Shown: positions 46,130 to 56,423 of the stretch, piece after piece
Layout: every line of letters begins with the position of its first letter
How positions within the stretch are numbered: the stretch's first letter is position 1
Source of the DNA: Brachionus manjavacas
Lineage: Eukaryota; Rotifera; Eurotatoria; Ploima; Brachionidae
Assembly: GCA_019054805.1 (NCBI GenBank)
Contig: JAHQIY010000003.1
Location: 558,001 to 622,000 of the forward strand
DNA length: 64,000 bases
Reading direction: 5' to 3'
Position numbers and translations under genes: made by a program
The notes under the pieces: generated by a model
Told to the model about the DNA's origin: nothing
Seen by the model: the letters and a program-made list of their open reading frames with translations, nothing else
The model's database searches: none

Positions 46130-47195
46130 TTATTTGTTTTCTGTACCGAGCAAAAGCTCCTTCATAATAAGTTTAAAATAAAATAAAAATAAAATTAAAG
46201 TATATATAATTAGATAAAAAAAAAGAATCAAAAAACAGTAAATAAGCTAAAAAAATTTGCGACTGTTAGTAGTTTAAGTTTATTATATGACTCATGATGC
46301 ATTATGTTTGAAGGGAGTTTCATATTTTAGTTTCAAGATGGATCTAACTGCTGAATTTTGAACTTGTATTTTTTTAATGTTGGTTTCTGTGAGTGAATTT
46401 AAACAAGGAAAAGAAAAATCGAGAATTGATCCTATTAAGGATTTGTATAGATACCCTAATGTTTTGGGTTTAAGGCCCCATTTTTTATTCGAAAGATATT
46501 TAATATTTAGTCTTGAATTACAGCGCTCTTTTATCTCATCCACCATTAAACTAAATGTAAGTTTTGAGTCTAATGTAATTCCTAAGAACTTAACTTTTTT
46601 GTTTATATTTAAACTGTTTTCATATGATTTAAGGTCAAGATTAGATTTTTTTCTAGAGTTTATTCAAAGATCGTGTAGAATTTTTCATTTTCCATTTGAA
46701 AAACCATTTTTCAATTTCTTAGTTCTTATTAATTTAACTCTCGAGATTTCCTTTCTTTTTAAAATTATAAAAAGGTAGCTAAGTCATCTGCAAAAAGAAG
46801 AGAGTATTGGCTATTGGTCTTATTTCTTTTAGGTATGTCATTAATGAAAATTCTGAAAAGAAGCGGACTAATTAATGATCCTTGTGGAACGCCTGCTTTA
46901 ATTAAGTATTGGTCACTCAAACGTCCGTTTACTTTTATTATAAAAGATCGGGACATTACCTTGTTCCAAACTCATGTTAAAAAGATGATTTAATTCAACT
47001 AAAGACTCATTAAGGAGATTTTTTAACATTAAATTGTGCATGCCATCTTTACCTGATCCTGACACTTCTTTTAACTTTTTTAAAGAGGATGTAATTTCTG
47101 AAACATTAATTGGTTCAATCAGATTATTTAACGGGTGAGCCAAAATGGTTGACAATAATTTTGTAATTGAAAAAGAATATGTTCTAGTCAAAGGA
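46130..47195 (-). pseudogene. LINE RT pseudogene (Jockey/CR1-like), minus strand
   Basis: Read on the minus strand: SSLKKLKEVSGSGKDGMHN (start-of-RT region, 46913-47191), then a deletion, then VNGRLSDQYLIKAGVPQGSL and YSLLFADDLATF (RT active site) at 46765-46956. The thumb/connection follows (VDEIKERCNSRLNIKYLSNK at 46487-46546). The 3' end at about 46135 has the ggagctttt/gctcggtac box and an (AAATA)n tail shared with the other LINE copies. The catalytic part is internally deleted. Confidence 0.75.
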
Positions 47196-47204
47196 GAACG
47201 ATGA

Positions 47205-49838
47205 AATTTTACACCATGGTAGGCCTAGACCTTATGATAGTAGAATTTTAGTCAGACTGCTCTGACTTTGATTATACCGGTTTTTACACCCAAAAGTCTA
47301 CACATTCCCCTGTATCTTAATACTCCCCGACCATAACTTATTATTTTTGTAAAAAAACCAACTAGTCTTGTGCGAAATGGTCTCAAAATTCTGGAACTAT
47401 TTTCAAATTTATTTTGTGACTTTTCGTTCAAAAGTTATGGTCATTTTACCTTCAAAATTGACCTAATTTTCCAAAATTTGAAATTTGAGAGATTTCAAGT
47501 TTTTTAAGTATAAATTTTTGTTGGAATGCAATATCCGGCTAAAATTTAGCATGTATGTTAAATTTATATAGACAAATGTTTGTGTAAAATATCAACCCGG
47601 AAAATTATTCCTGTGACAAGGAATATCCAAAAATTGATGTTTTAAAGTATATTTTGGTTTAGGCCCAATATCTTGATGTTCAATATAAAAATTTTATTAA
47701 ATTTTTGAATAAAATCATAGCTAAAGAGTTTATCTTCAAAATGAATTCATTTTTATATCAGTTGCATGATTGTTTTTGGTTTATTTCAAAAAAAGTTAAT
47801 TTTAAACCTATTTTTATTGATTAAAGAATCACTTATTAGGATAACCTCCTTTGGCTTTTTCAATTTCTGAAACTCTCGTTGAGAATGAAAAAATTGCCTT
47901 TTTAATCTTTTCTAAACTCACTATTTTAGTTGCTTTTTTTATCTCTTCAATAAAATCTTCTCTGTTAGTAAATTGACAAGGATTCATTAAACTCACAACT
48001 TCATTCCAATAGAAATAATCTAGAGGATTTAAATCTGGAGAATTAGCGTGCCATTTATTTTTCTCTTAACATTAATGTAAGTTTTTCTGACACCACTTTT
48101 GGGAATACTGCGGTATGAGCCTTAGCAGCGTCTTGTTGAAAAACCCATTTATTGCTTCCAAAAAGCCAACCCTGACTTTTTGCGTAACTTAAAATTTTTC
48201 TATAATAATAATTTGAGTAGACTTTTTTTTCTTAAAAAAAGTATAAAGAATAACTTTATTTGAATTTGAAAATTTGATACGAAGCGAAAACATTTAGAAA
48301 AAAAGGCTTTAACAACTTTTTTAGTGTCCGTCTAATTCTAATAAAGCTTATTTTAAAAAATGCTTTTGATTTTGTATCAAAAATTTACTAAGCGATTTAA
48401 AAGCACATGTGAATGCCTTCTTCAATAAAAAAAGGTTCAGTCACCCCATTTGGTGTTAGTCCCACCTAAACCATTACTTTTAAAGGGAATTTTGCCAATC
48501 ACAAAATACCTTTTAAAAAAAAAAATATTGTTGAAATTTTGATATTCAACCTCCTTTGTTATCTGCTTCTTCTCTTGAAAGTGCATACACTCTTTGATTT
48601 TGGGAATTCAACCCACCATTAATAGTGAATATTTTCTCATCCGAGAACATAAAAGGAAGTTTTTTAAACAATTTCTTGTGATTTTTCCGCCACCAAATTA
48701 AAAATTTTAAACGATCTTGAATATGTTTTTTAGTACTGTGTTTATGAATATGTTTATGTTTTTAAGCCTAATGTTAAATTGATTTTAAAAATTTTAAATG
48801 ATAACAATATTTAAGAAATAAATCTGAAACCTTCAGTCCAATATGATTGCAAGTTCAACGAACAGAAGACTGAGAGATTTTCATCTTCCTACTTATCGCT
48901 CGGTCTGTCTGGTTTTTTAACATTCGTTTAACTATTATTCTGTTTGAATGGGTGTTCACAGTTGTTCTTCGACCTGTTGATTTAGCTGCTGTGGTTTTTC
49001 CAAATTTTTTAAATTCATCAATCCAGCGAAAAACCGTTCGATAACTGAGGCTTCCATCTAATGTGGAAAAAATTTCTTTTGCAGTCTTTCCCTTTTCGTG
49101 GTGAGATAAACAAGGTCTCGTAAAACGATTGACTTAGGAGCAGGCATTTTAAGTAAATAAAATTTGAAGAAAGCTAAAATTTTTTTAAACTTATTCAACT
49201 TGATATTTATGTATTGAGCAAAATCACCAAAAAAAAAAATAAGGATTAAGCAAAACTTAAATAACATTTTTAAACGTGCAACTGATATAAAAATGAATTC
49301 ATTTTGAAGATAAACTCTTTAGCTATGATTTTATTCAAAAATTTAATAAAATTTTTATATTGAACATCAAGATATTGGGCCTAAACCAAAATATACTTTA
49401 AAACATCAATTTTTGGATATTCCTTGTCACAGGAATAATTTTCCGGGTTGATATTTTACACAAACATTTGTCTATATAAATTTAACATACATGCTAAATT
49501 TTAGCCGGATATTGCATTCCAACAAAAATTTATACTTAAAAAACTTGAAATCTCTCAAATTTCAAATTTTGGAAAATTAGGTCAATTTTGAAGGTAAAAT
49601 GACCATAACTTTTGAACGAAAAGTCACAAAATAAATTTGAAAATAGTTCCAGAATTTTGAGACCATTTCGCACAAGACTAGTTGGTTTTTTTACAAAAAT
49701 AATAAGTTATGGTCGGGGAGTATTAAGATACAGGGGAATGTGTAGACTTTTGGGTGTAAAAACCGGTATAATCAAAGTCAGAGCAGTCTGACTAAAATTC
49801 TACTATCATAAGGTCTAGGCCTACCATGGTGTAAAATT
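47205..49838 (-). mobile_element. IS630/Tc1/mariner-type transposon with 562-bp inverted repeats
   Basis: The 2634-bp element begins AATTTTACACCATGGTAGGC and ends with the complement. The inverted repeats are 562 bp (47205-47766 and 49277-49838) and look nearly identical along their length. Between them is one degenerate transposase gene. Long, well-matched inverted repeats with a broken transposase suggest that the ends were homogenised or that the insertion is fairly recent. The expected TA target duplication cannot be separated from the terminal AATT. Confidence 0.85.
47829..49147 (-). pseudogene. Mariner-type transposase pseudogene
   Basis: Starts at the ATG at 49147 (MPAPKSIVLRDL). Helix-turn-helix parts follow: LSYRTVFRWIDEFKKFGKTT, then ISRKMKISQSSVR. 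The catalytic core comes next: MFSDEKIFTINGG (first D), then VGLTPNGVTEPFFIEEGIH, then WVFQQDAAKAHTAVFPK (second D), then NSPDLNPLDYFYW (third acidic residue, a D about 36-37 positions later). The ending is KAIFSFSTRVSEIEKAKGG. This pattern fits a DDxD subgroup of IS630/Tc1/mariner. Stops and frame changes interrupt it, one a TAG in the MVW box, and an extra stretch may be a small intron near 48500-48540. Confidence 0.75.
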
Positions 49839-49989
49839 AGTTTGGCCCACAAACACTCTTGAATAAACTCTCGATCAATTGCTACAAAAGCTTGTCTAAG
49901 ATTTTCGTAGGTTGCGTAACTATTGTAAAACAAATGGCTTTTCTTTGCTTTAGCTTTAGCAGGTTCCGAAACACTCTTGAATAAAGTCT
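49839..49989 (-). repeat. Partial copy of the FLYWCH exon next to the mariner element
   Basis: A nearly identical copy of 45423-45555 starts right at the end of the mariner element (tttggcccacaaacactc and onward). It is followed by another short piece of the same region (aacactcttgaataaagtct). The FLYWCH sequence is thus present on both sides of the LINE plus mariner block. Confidence 0.85.
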
Positions 49990-50474
49990 CGTTTAAATAT
50001 TACCTTAAAAAGAAATAATTAATTCAAATAATTTAAAAAAAAATTACTTTTTTCTATGCATGGCTATTTATTTATAATTTTGAGATCTCAAAAAAAAAGA
50101 AAGTAGATTCAGTTATTGTAAAATGGTAATTTTTTACTATTTTTGCTTTTTTTTATTTGCTTTTAATTTACTTCGAAAAAATAAAAAATTTTAAAAATTA
50201 ATTATCTTTGCCGTGATCCGTTTATTAAATTAACTTGATCCGAGGCCGAGCCTTGGTATGCTGGAGGTAACTCAAATTTACTCAAATTCACAAAACCGAT
50301 ATTTTACAGGTTTTGTATTTGCTAAACCTTATGTTATTTATTTAATCTCGTTTAAAAATATCATTTGTATACAATAATAAAATTATCTTGGAAAAACAAA
50401 ACAAAAAATTTTCAAAAAGGCAAAAAATAATTCTAAACACCAAATTGAAAATAATAATTTTTATTTAAAAAAAT
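49990..50474. other. AT-rich 3' flank of the UCKL1-like gene
   Basis: No gene. Contains ccgaggccgagccttgg at about 50252, similar to the GC-rich core at 30306. The stretch just before the stop codon (about 50370-50470) must hold the 3' UTR of the minus-strand gene. Confidence 0.5.
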
Positions 50475-51929
50475 TTAACTTTTTTCAGTTCCAAAATATC
50501 TGTCTCCAAAATTTCCGAATCCAGGTATCATGTAACCATTCTCGTCCAATTGAGCATCAACAGCAGTGGTCACAATTCTGACTTTGGGGAAAGCATACGC
50601 CACATTTCGAATGCCTTGTTCGGCCATCAAAATCGAAACTAAAATAATATTTTCCTCTTCGACTGAATGATCTAGCAGCACCCTAATAGCCATCATGGCC
50701 GCTGCACCAGTCGCCAAAGTCGCATCCATTAGCAAAACAATCATGTTTTTTATGTCACTAGGCAGCCTCAAATAGTGCAGCTCTGGCTCGCCAGTTAGCT
50801 CATTAGTCTGTATGAGAATTTTTCCAATCACTGCATTTTTGAACACTTCACACAACGCCGGCTCCAAGCACTCACCAGCTCTTATGATCGACACACCGCA
50901 CACTCTTTCATTCGCATGCCTCTTTCCCTCGTACTTTTGATTGCCAGTCGTAGTTATGACTACTTGTTCGAATGGCAGCAGCGACAACGCATGCTCAAAC
51001 AACACTCTCATTAGTCTATTGGAGTAAAATACTAGCTCGTCTTTGGCCGTGTCCCTGTTTCTGATAATTGTGTGCATAAAACGAATTTGCTTAGTCTGCT
51101 CAATTTGGTGAAGAGAATGAGGCAGCGGCTCGCCGGCTTTGTGATAAGCCTTGGACGCCAGATCTAATCTGAGTCTGCCTCCTCGAATATTTAGCTCTCT
51201 ATGCACATGCTTTACAATTAAATCCAAAGCTATGGAGTTGTCTCCGCCTCTGGGCACAATAATGTCCGCATAGGCCATTGTTGGCGCAATGTAGTATTCA
51301 AATGAGGGCTTAACAAATTTGTTGTACTGGGCAATCACTGAGTTGATGTTTCTGCCTCGTTCAGTAATGTCTCTTTTTAATCTTCGCGCCAGTCTTATAT
51401 CAGCATCTGTGTCAACAAAAATTTTGATGTCGATTAGGTCGCGCAGATTTTTGTTTGTAAAAGCCATGATTCCTTCGAATATGACCACATTGGCTCCGTA
51501 CACAGTTTTGGTCGTGGGCTCTCTGGAGTGAGTGTTAAAATTATAAACGGGTATGTGCACTTGTTTGCCGCTTTTGAGCTCTTTCAAGGTTTGGATCAGC
51601 AGTTCGAAGTCATACGCGTCCGGATGATCAAAGTCGTACTGGCCTTTGTGAGCTTTTTCTATTTCATCTTCGGTGAGCTCTTTGTAGAAAGAGTCCATGC
51701 TGAGCAAAGAGACCCATTGAACATTTAGATCTTCGATGATTCGTTTGGCCACTGTTGTCTTGCCAGACGCGCTTCCTCCACACATACCGATCACAAGAGC
51801 TTCTTTCATTTGACCGGTCGAGTCATACCATGGTGGCCGTCCTGCAGTATAAATAGTCTTTGTGCCTTTTATATGAATGTCAACTTCTTTTTCTGAAGTG
51901 GTCCGGGTCTGACTCCTGATCCGTTTGGT
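50475..51929 (-). CDS. UCKL1: Uridine-cytidine kinase-like 1 (uridine kinase + UPRT-type domain)
   Basis: About 484 codons without introns, clearly homologous to animal UCKL1. The N-terminal kinase domain has the P-loop [17 protein letters not shown], the substrate region [11 protein letters not shown] and [14 protein letters not shown] [23 protein letters not shown], and [12 protein letters not shown]. The C-terminal uracil phosphoribosyltransferase-like domain has [34 protein letters not shown], the PRPP-loop-like [17 protein letters not shown] and [15 protein letters not shown] at the end. The protein would phosphorylate uridine and cytidine in pyrimidine salvage, in the cytosol. No ATG opens the frame; the codon at 51941 is TTG. 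A TTTCAG acceptor at 51930 marks the real 5' end of this exon, so the first exon lies upstream and was not found. The only clear housekeeping gene here. Confidence 0.92.
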   Translation of the reverse strand, partial: TKRIRSQTRTTSEKEVDIHIKGTKTIYTAGRPPWYDSTGQMKEALVIGMCGGSASGKTTVAKRIIEDLNVQWVSLLSMDSFYKELTEDEIEKAHKGQYDFDHPDAYDFELLIQTLKELKSGKQVHIPVYNFNTHSREPTTKTVYGANVVIFEGIMAFTNKNLRDLIDIKIFVDTDADIRLARRLKRDITERGRNINSVIAQYNKFVKPSFEYYIAPTMAYADIIVPRGGDNSIALDLIVKHVHRELNIRGGRLRLDLASKAYHKAGEPLPHSLHQIEQTKQIRFMHTIIRNRDTAKDELVFYSNRLMRVLFEHALSLLPFEQVVITTTGNQKYEGKRHANERVCGVSIIRAGECLEPALCEVFKNAVIGKILIQTNELTGEPELHYLRLPSDIKNMIVLLMDATLATGAAAMMAIRVLLDHSVEEENIILVSILMAEQGIRNVAYAFPKVRIVTTAVDAQLDENGYMIPGFGNFGDRYFGTEKS

Positions 51930-51944
51930 CTGAAATGTCAAGCC

Positions 51945-53728
51945 TTTTAATTCATCATCACTTGGATAAAAACATCATTATTATTCAATTTTGGAATCTA
52001 TTGTGCTAGATTACCTTTCAGAGCAACTAGAATTTAAGCGAAACATTCTTTATTTTTTTTAACTTTCTTTGAAATAAATAAAAAAAAAAGATGGTCTTTT
52101 TGGATTTCATATTTTATCTTAATTAAAAGCACAAGTTTTTTGCTTGATTTTGTGATAATTCAAAATGAATCGCTTTTGATTAATTTAAAAAATACAAGAA
52201 TTTTAGTTCAGATTGTGATTAGATTCAATGATAAAATAAATATGTTAATTTTGACCAAAAAAATAAAAACCTCAATTTATAAACAACTGCAAAGCATCGA
52301 CAAAAAGACACAAATTAACGCTCATGGTTTCACCTCATTACCTAGAGTAAGATAAGTACTTTGCCATCCATAACTTCACTAAGACTTTTTAACAGCCAAA
52401 TATTTTTAATCTTACTGTAAACACTCGATAGTTTTACCATGGAACAATTCTAAAATTTTATACATGTCTCATGGAATAGTTTCATTTTTGTACCAATTTT
52501 AGGGGGTTAATTAGACCAGTGTAATTTACCGGTAGCAATTTTAATATTAGATCCGTTCAGTTTTAAACTTGTCCCGGAATTTTTCGCTAAGATTAGAAAA
52601 AAAAAATCACAAAAAGAAATTTATTTAAAACTAAAATGCTAAATTGTTAAGACCTGAGTTTTGAAATCTTTCACTCTTTCTCTCGGGTCCTCATTCAAGA
52701 ATCATTTAAGAATTTTAAGTCTTAACTGCAGGCAGCGCAAGCTAACAACTAACTACTATATAAACCACTACTTTATAATTATTTTCTTTTGGATTCCATT
52801 AAATAGACTTTTCGATTTATTTTTTTCTCGGCATAAATCCCTTAAGTTCAAATCCGAGACTTTACAAAATTCTCGAACAAAAAAAACTAAATAAACTAAA
52901 AAAAATATAAATATTATTTGAAAAATAATCAATTTAAAATATTCCAAAGTAAAAAAAAGTTAATTTACCGGATTTTACCAGAATTTACGTAAAATTACCG
53001 GATATTGCGTAAATTTTTGTAAAAAATAAAAATTTCAAAAAATATTCAAGTTTCAAAGAACCATTGATAAAAACTGCTGACTTCTTAAAAAAAAAAACAA
53101 TTTAAATTTAATGTAAACTATTAAATTAACAAATTTTTGAATTTAAAAAATTTTAGAAAACAATATTATTTATCTCTGAATTATTCAACTTAATTTAAAA
53201 TATTGTTTATAGATTTTTTTGCTTAAAGTGCATAATCTTTTTGGGCGTTTGGGAGAAAAATAAATTTGGTCTTCATTATCGTCATCTTCGCCATCTAGAA
53301 TTTTGGTTATTTTAAGTAAAAACAAAAATGCCATTTTAAACATTTTTCAGTGAATTGAACAAATAAAAAATAATTGAGAAAAAAAATCTACGTAAAAAAC
53401 GAATTGAGAAACGATAAAATTCAGTAAAATTTAAAATTTTGGTAAAAATACTTTTTAAAAAAAATTAAAAAGTTCAATGAGATGTTTTTAATGCTTTATT
53501 TTAAATAATTGGTTTTCAACCATACTCACGAATTAAAAAATTAACTAAGAGAAATTCCTGGATAGTTTAAATGAGACCATGACTTTTTACCGCAAAAAAG
53601 ATTTTGAAAAATACTTGAAAATTTTTTGGTGCTTAAGGTTTTGTTCTTTTTAAATGTTCTTTGAAAAACACGAGTATTAATTGTATTTTTACTTATGCTT
53701 TTAAAAATATTCCTTTTAAAATTTTTAG
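51945..53728. other. AT-rich DNA upstream of the UCKL1-like exon
   Basis: Should contain the first exon and promoter of the minus-strand gene, but I cannot identify them. A cluster of ttacgtaa/ttaccgg words lies at 52968-53030, similar to 63055-63200. No other gene. Confidence 0.5.
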
Positions 53729-53732
53729 ATTG

Positions 53733-54068
53733 TTTTAAAGTTCAAGTACGGCTTAACTTGTCTTTAAATCAGATTGGGATAAAGACCTAAGGGAAGGGAC
53801 AATTAAATGAAAGTATAATATCTTTTATAAACTTTATTAATTACTGTGGCCGCTTCTAGCCTTTACAAATTATAAAGAAAAGAGAAAAGAGAAAACAAAT
53901 AAAGAGAAATAATAATTGAGATCTCTTCTGATCGCACATGTCTAATATTTTACACAGTGTTAAATACTATTACTTGCTAAGCGCATGAGATCATAGTATT
54001 GCACTGTGAAACTATAGACATGTAAGTTGAATAGAGTCGGTGTTGTAGTTATTGAGAGAACTACAACA
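53733..54068 (-). repeat. 3' LTR of the Ty3/gypsy element
   Basis: 336 bp. On the element strand it begins TGTTGTAGTTCTCTCAATAA and ends CTTGAACTTTAAAA. A polypurine tract (AGGGGGAAGGTA) directly precedes it at 54069-54080. Confidence 0.95.
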
Positions 54069-54157
54069 TACCTTCCCCCTAGAAGAAGAAAGATAAACAA
54101 AAACAAAAAACACATAACAGCAAAAAAATTTTAAAAATAAAAATAACAAACAGAATT

Positions 54158-54751
54158 CTATCCGGATGGCTCATAGACTTCTAACACTTCCTGTAGGCTC
54201 TTCACAGTGTCCTCCAGTTGACGGATGGTCTCCTTAGCATTGTTGAGCTCATCCTCTGCTTGTCTTAGGCGAGCTTCGGCATTCCTTCTGCCTTCCTGCT
54301 CCTCTCGGAATCGGCGCTCAACGTGGACAATAAGGCGTTCTTGCGTTTCCATTGTGTGGTTGGTCCTCTCGAGGTATTTAGCTTTCTCGGCATGGTACCA
54401 GATCGGCCTACCATCTTGGTCCACAACTGTCTTCTTCGACCACTGTGCAGCCCCTGACTCTATATCGTTCATCTTAGCCAGGAGCTTCCGGCCTTCGAAT
54501 GTCATCTTGTTCATGACTTCGACAGCCTCACCATGTCGGTCAGGTCTCTCCATCCGACAGAACGCGATGTACGTTGTCCCGTCCCTGCACATCTCTGGGA
54601 CTTTCAAATTATCGATGAGTCCCAGTCTGTTGTCCAAACCTTGCCGGATGATTTCCTTGTTTATGAAAACCTCCAAGGTTTCCGCTGTCTTTCTCCGGTC
54701 CCCTCCAAGAACTGTAATGTTCCGGATATAAATGTCGAAAATTTTATCCAT
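54158..54751 (-). CDS. Accessory ORF3 of the retrotransposon: RRM-like domain plus coiled coil
   Basis: 197 residues in the position where env or accessory genes lie in retroelements. Residues 5-95 have an RRM-like outline: IYIRNI (7-12, RNP2-like), RDGTTYIAFCRM (56-67, RNP1-like), and EAVEVMNKMTFEGRKLLAKM (75-94), the usual final helix and strand. Residues 123-192 are a long charged coiled coil (RFREEQEGRRNAEARLRQAE and onward). No signal peptide or membrane segment, so it is not an envelope protein. The DNA is about half G+C (32 of 60 in line 54241), far above the rest of the element. I infer capture of a host-type RNA-binding coding region, with a role in RNA packaging, transport or translation. 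The RRM call is from motif outline only. Confidence 0.6.
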   Translation of the reverse strand: MDKIFDIYIRNITVLGGDRRKTAETLEVFINKEIIRQGLDNRLGLIDNLKVPEMCRDGTTYIAFCRMERPDRHGEAVEVMNKMTFEGRKLLAKMNDIESGAAQWSKKTVVDQDGRPIWYHAEKAKYLERTNHTMETQERLIVHVERRFREEQEGRRNAEARLRQAEDELNNAKETIRQLEDTVKSLQEVLEVYEPSG

Positions 54752-54759
54752 TTTTGTTT

Positions 54760-54980
54760 TTCTTTTTTTTTTTTTTTTTTTATATTTTTAAAATTAAAAA
54801 TTTTTTTTTTTTTTTTTTTTTTTAATTTCGAATTTTAAAATTTTATAATTTATGTTTAAATTAAAATTTTTAAACTTTGTTATTATCGACAACCATTTTG
54901 TCTGATAATTAAAACTTTAAATAAGGTTCTTCTGGAAATATCCTCCTTACCACGAGGTTCTTCTGAGTTTCCTCTCCTCA

Positions 54981-55018
<38 letters not shown>
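54760..55018 (-). promoter_or_regulatory. Leader between integrase and ORF3 with three long A-runs
   Basis: On the element strand, runs of about 31, 22 and 19 A lie between the integrase stop and the ORF3 ATG. A small direct repeat (ggttcttctg, twice) lies between the first two. Such A-rich leaders could allow internal initiation or mark where the ORF was inserted; neither is shown. Confidence 0.4.
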
Positions 55019-55022
<4 letters not shown>

Positions 55023-55029
55023 AACAAGT

Positions 55030-56423
55030 TTAAAATACTAGTCGGTCAGGTGGCTTTGATTGACGAGTCGACCTTCTTAGTTCACTGTTAGATTTCAGGA
55101 TGCGGTTTTTTTTTAAGACTTTTCTTTTTTTAGTACTTTTTATTTGAGACCCATTTGAACTAGAATCACTGTGATTGCTTAGTCTCTTGGAATTTGTTTG
55201 TATCTCTTCGTTCTCAGTTAGACTAGCGGAACTTGATTCAGTTGAGCTACATGATTCAGCATCAGAGCTATTCACTGTGATTCGAGGATTCGTACTGGAT
55301 TTTGTCCAACGCGGATTATTGGGGTCTTTTCTGTACTTTCTTTTGTGTGATTGAACATGCTCATCTTCATGTTCTTCTTTAATCGTTTCCAATGATGGAC
55401 CAGTGTGAAAATAAAATTTCAGACGATTCTTGTGTATTTGTTTAATTTTTGCCCTTGGACTCGAAGCTAAGCGAATAAAATAATCAATTTTATTTTCGTT
55501 GATACCGACAATAACAAACGGTCCATAATACTTGTGTGCTAACCCATGAGAATGTCCTTTTTTTAATTTTGGATGATCGGTTAGAACGTAATCACCTACT
55601 TTGTATTCAAATTTACGAATTTTTCTGTCGTGCTCCAATTTCGCCTTGTCCATTCGACAATTTCGGTTCGTTCTTACAGCTTCATAACAAATCTCAAGCT
55701 TTGTTTTTAAATCATTCAGATAATTGTGAGCTACAATTGGCACATTTTGTTCAATTTTTTGTTCTATGTCTTCCAACACTGTGACTACACCTAAATCGTT
55801 TATTACCTGATATTCTTGTAGAATAGGGGTACGATCCACTTGGTCGAGAGTTGGAATTACTAAGTCGATTGGCAGTCTTGGTCTTCGGCCGAACATCATT
55901 TCGAAAGGAGTCTGTTTCGTAACACTGTGAACAGCAGTGTTATATGCAAATGCTAATTTTTCTAAATTTAAATCCCAATCAGTTTGATCGGCATCAACAT
56001 ACGCTCTAATCATCGATTTTAGAGTCCTGATTGTTCTTTCACTTTGACCATCGCATTGAGGATGAAATGGCGTTGTTTTTAACTTTCTAATATCCAAATG
56101 ATCATACACTAATTCCAACAACTTTGATTGATATTGCTTCCTCCGTCCGACAGAATTGCTCCAGGAATACCATATTTGCAACACCAACCGTTAACTGCAT
56201 TATTCGCAACAGGTGGTGCTTTTATGTTCTTGAGAGCAAAGAATGCGACAAACTTGGAAAAGTGATCGACAATCACCTGAATATGTTTGTTTCCTCGAAT
56301 TGTGAGTTTAAACGGACCTGAAAGATCAGTTGTGATAAGCTCATTTGGATTTGTTGGAGTGAGGTACATCAATTCAGCGAGACGTTTTGGTTGTGTGATC
56401 TTGGTTTTTGACAAACATCGCAA
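55030..56423 (-). CDS. Integrase of the Ty3/gypsy element
   Basis: Two overlapping open blocks (56423-56109 and 56187-55030) form the core and C-terminus of integrase. The catalytic D, D and E are seen in TTDLSGPFKLTIRGN, AILSDGGSN and FHPQCDGQSERTIRTLKSMI. A GPY/F-type module follows (GLAHKYYGPFVIVGINENK). A long serine- and lysine-rich tail ends in LRRSTRQSKPPDRLVF. Frame changes lie at about 56403-56410 and 56131-56138. No chromodomain is apparent. It would insert element cDNA into host DNA. Confidence 0.85.

Noticed and set aside
46377..46778. 133-codon plus-strand ORF
   Set aside because: Antisense shadow of the minus-strand LINE RT piece.
47205..49838. Two unrelated repeats around the mariner gene
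   Set aside because: They are exact inverted partners of equal length (562 bp) bounding one transposase, so they are the ends of a single element.
54225..54731. 168-codon plus-strand ORF with hydrophobic and serine-rich sequence
   Set aside because: It is the antisense shadow of ORF3 of the retrotransposon; the minus-strand product has coherent domain structure.
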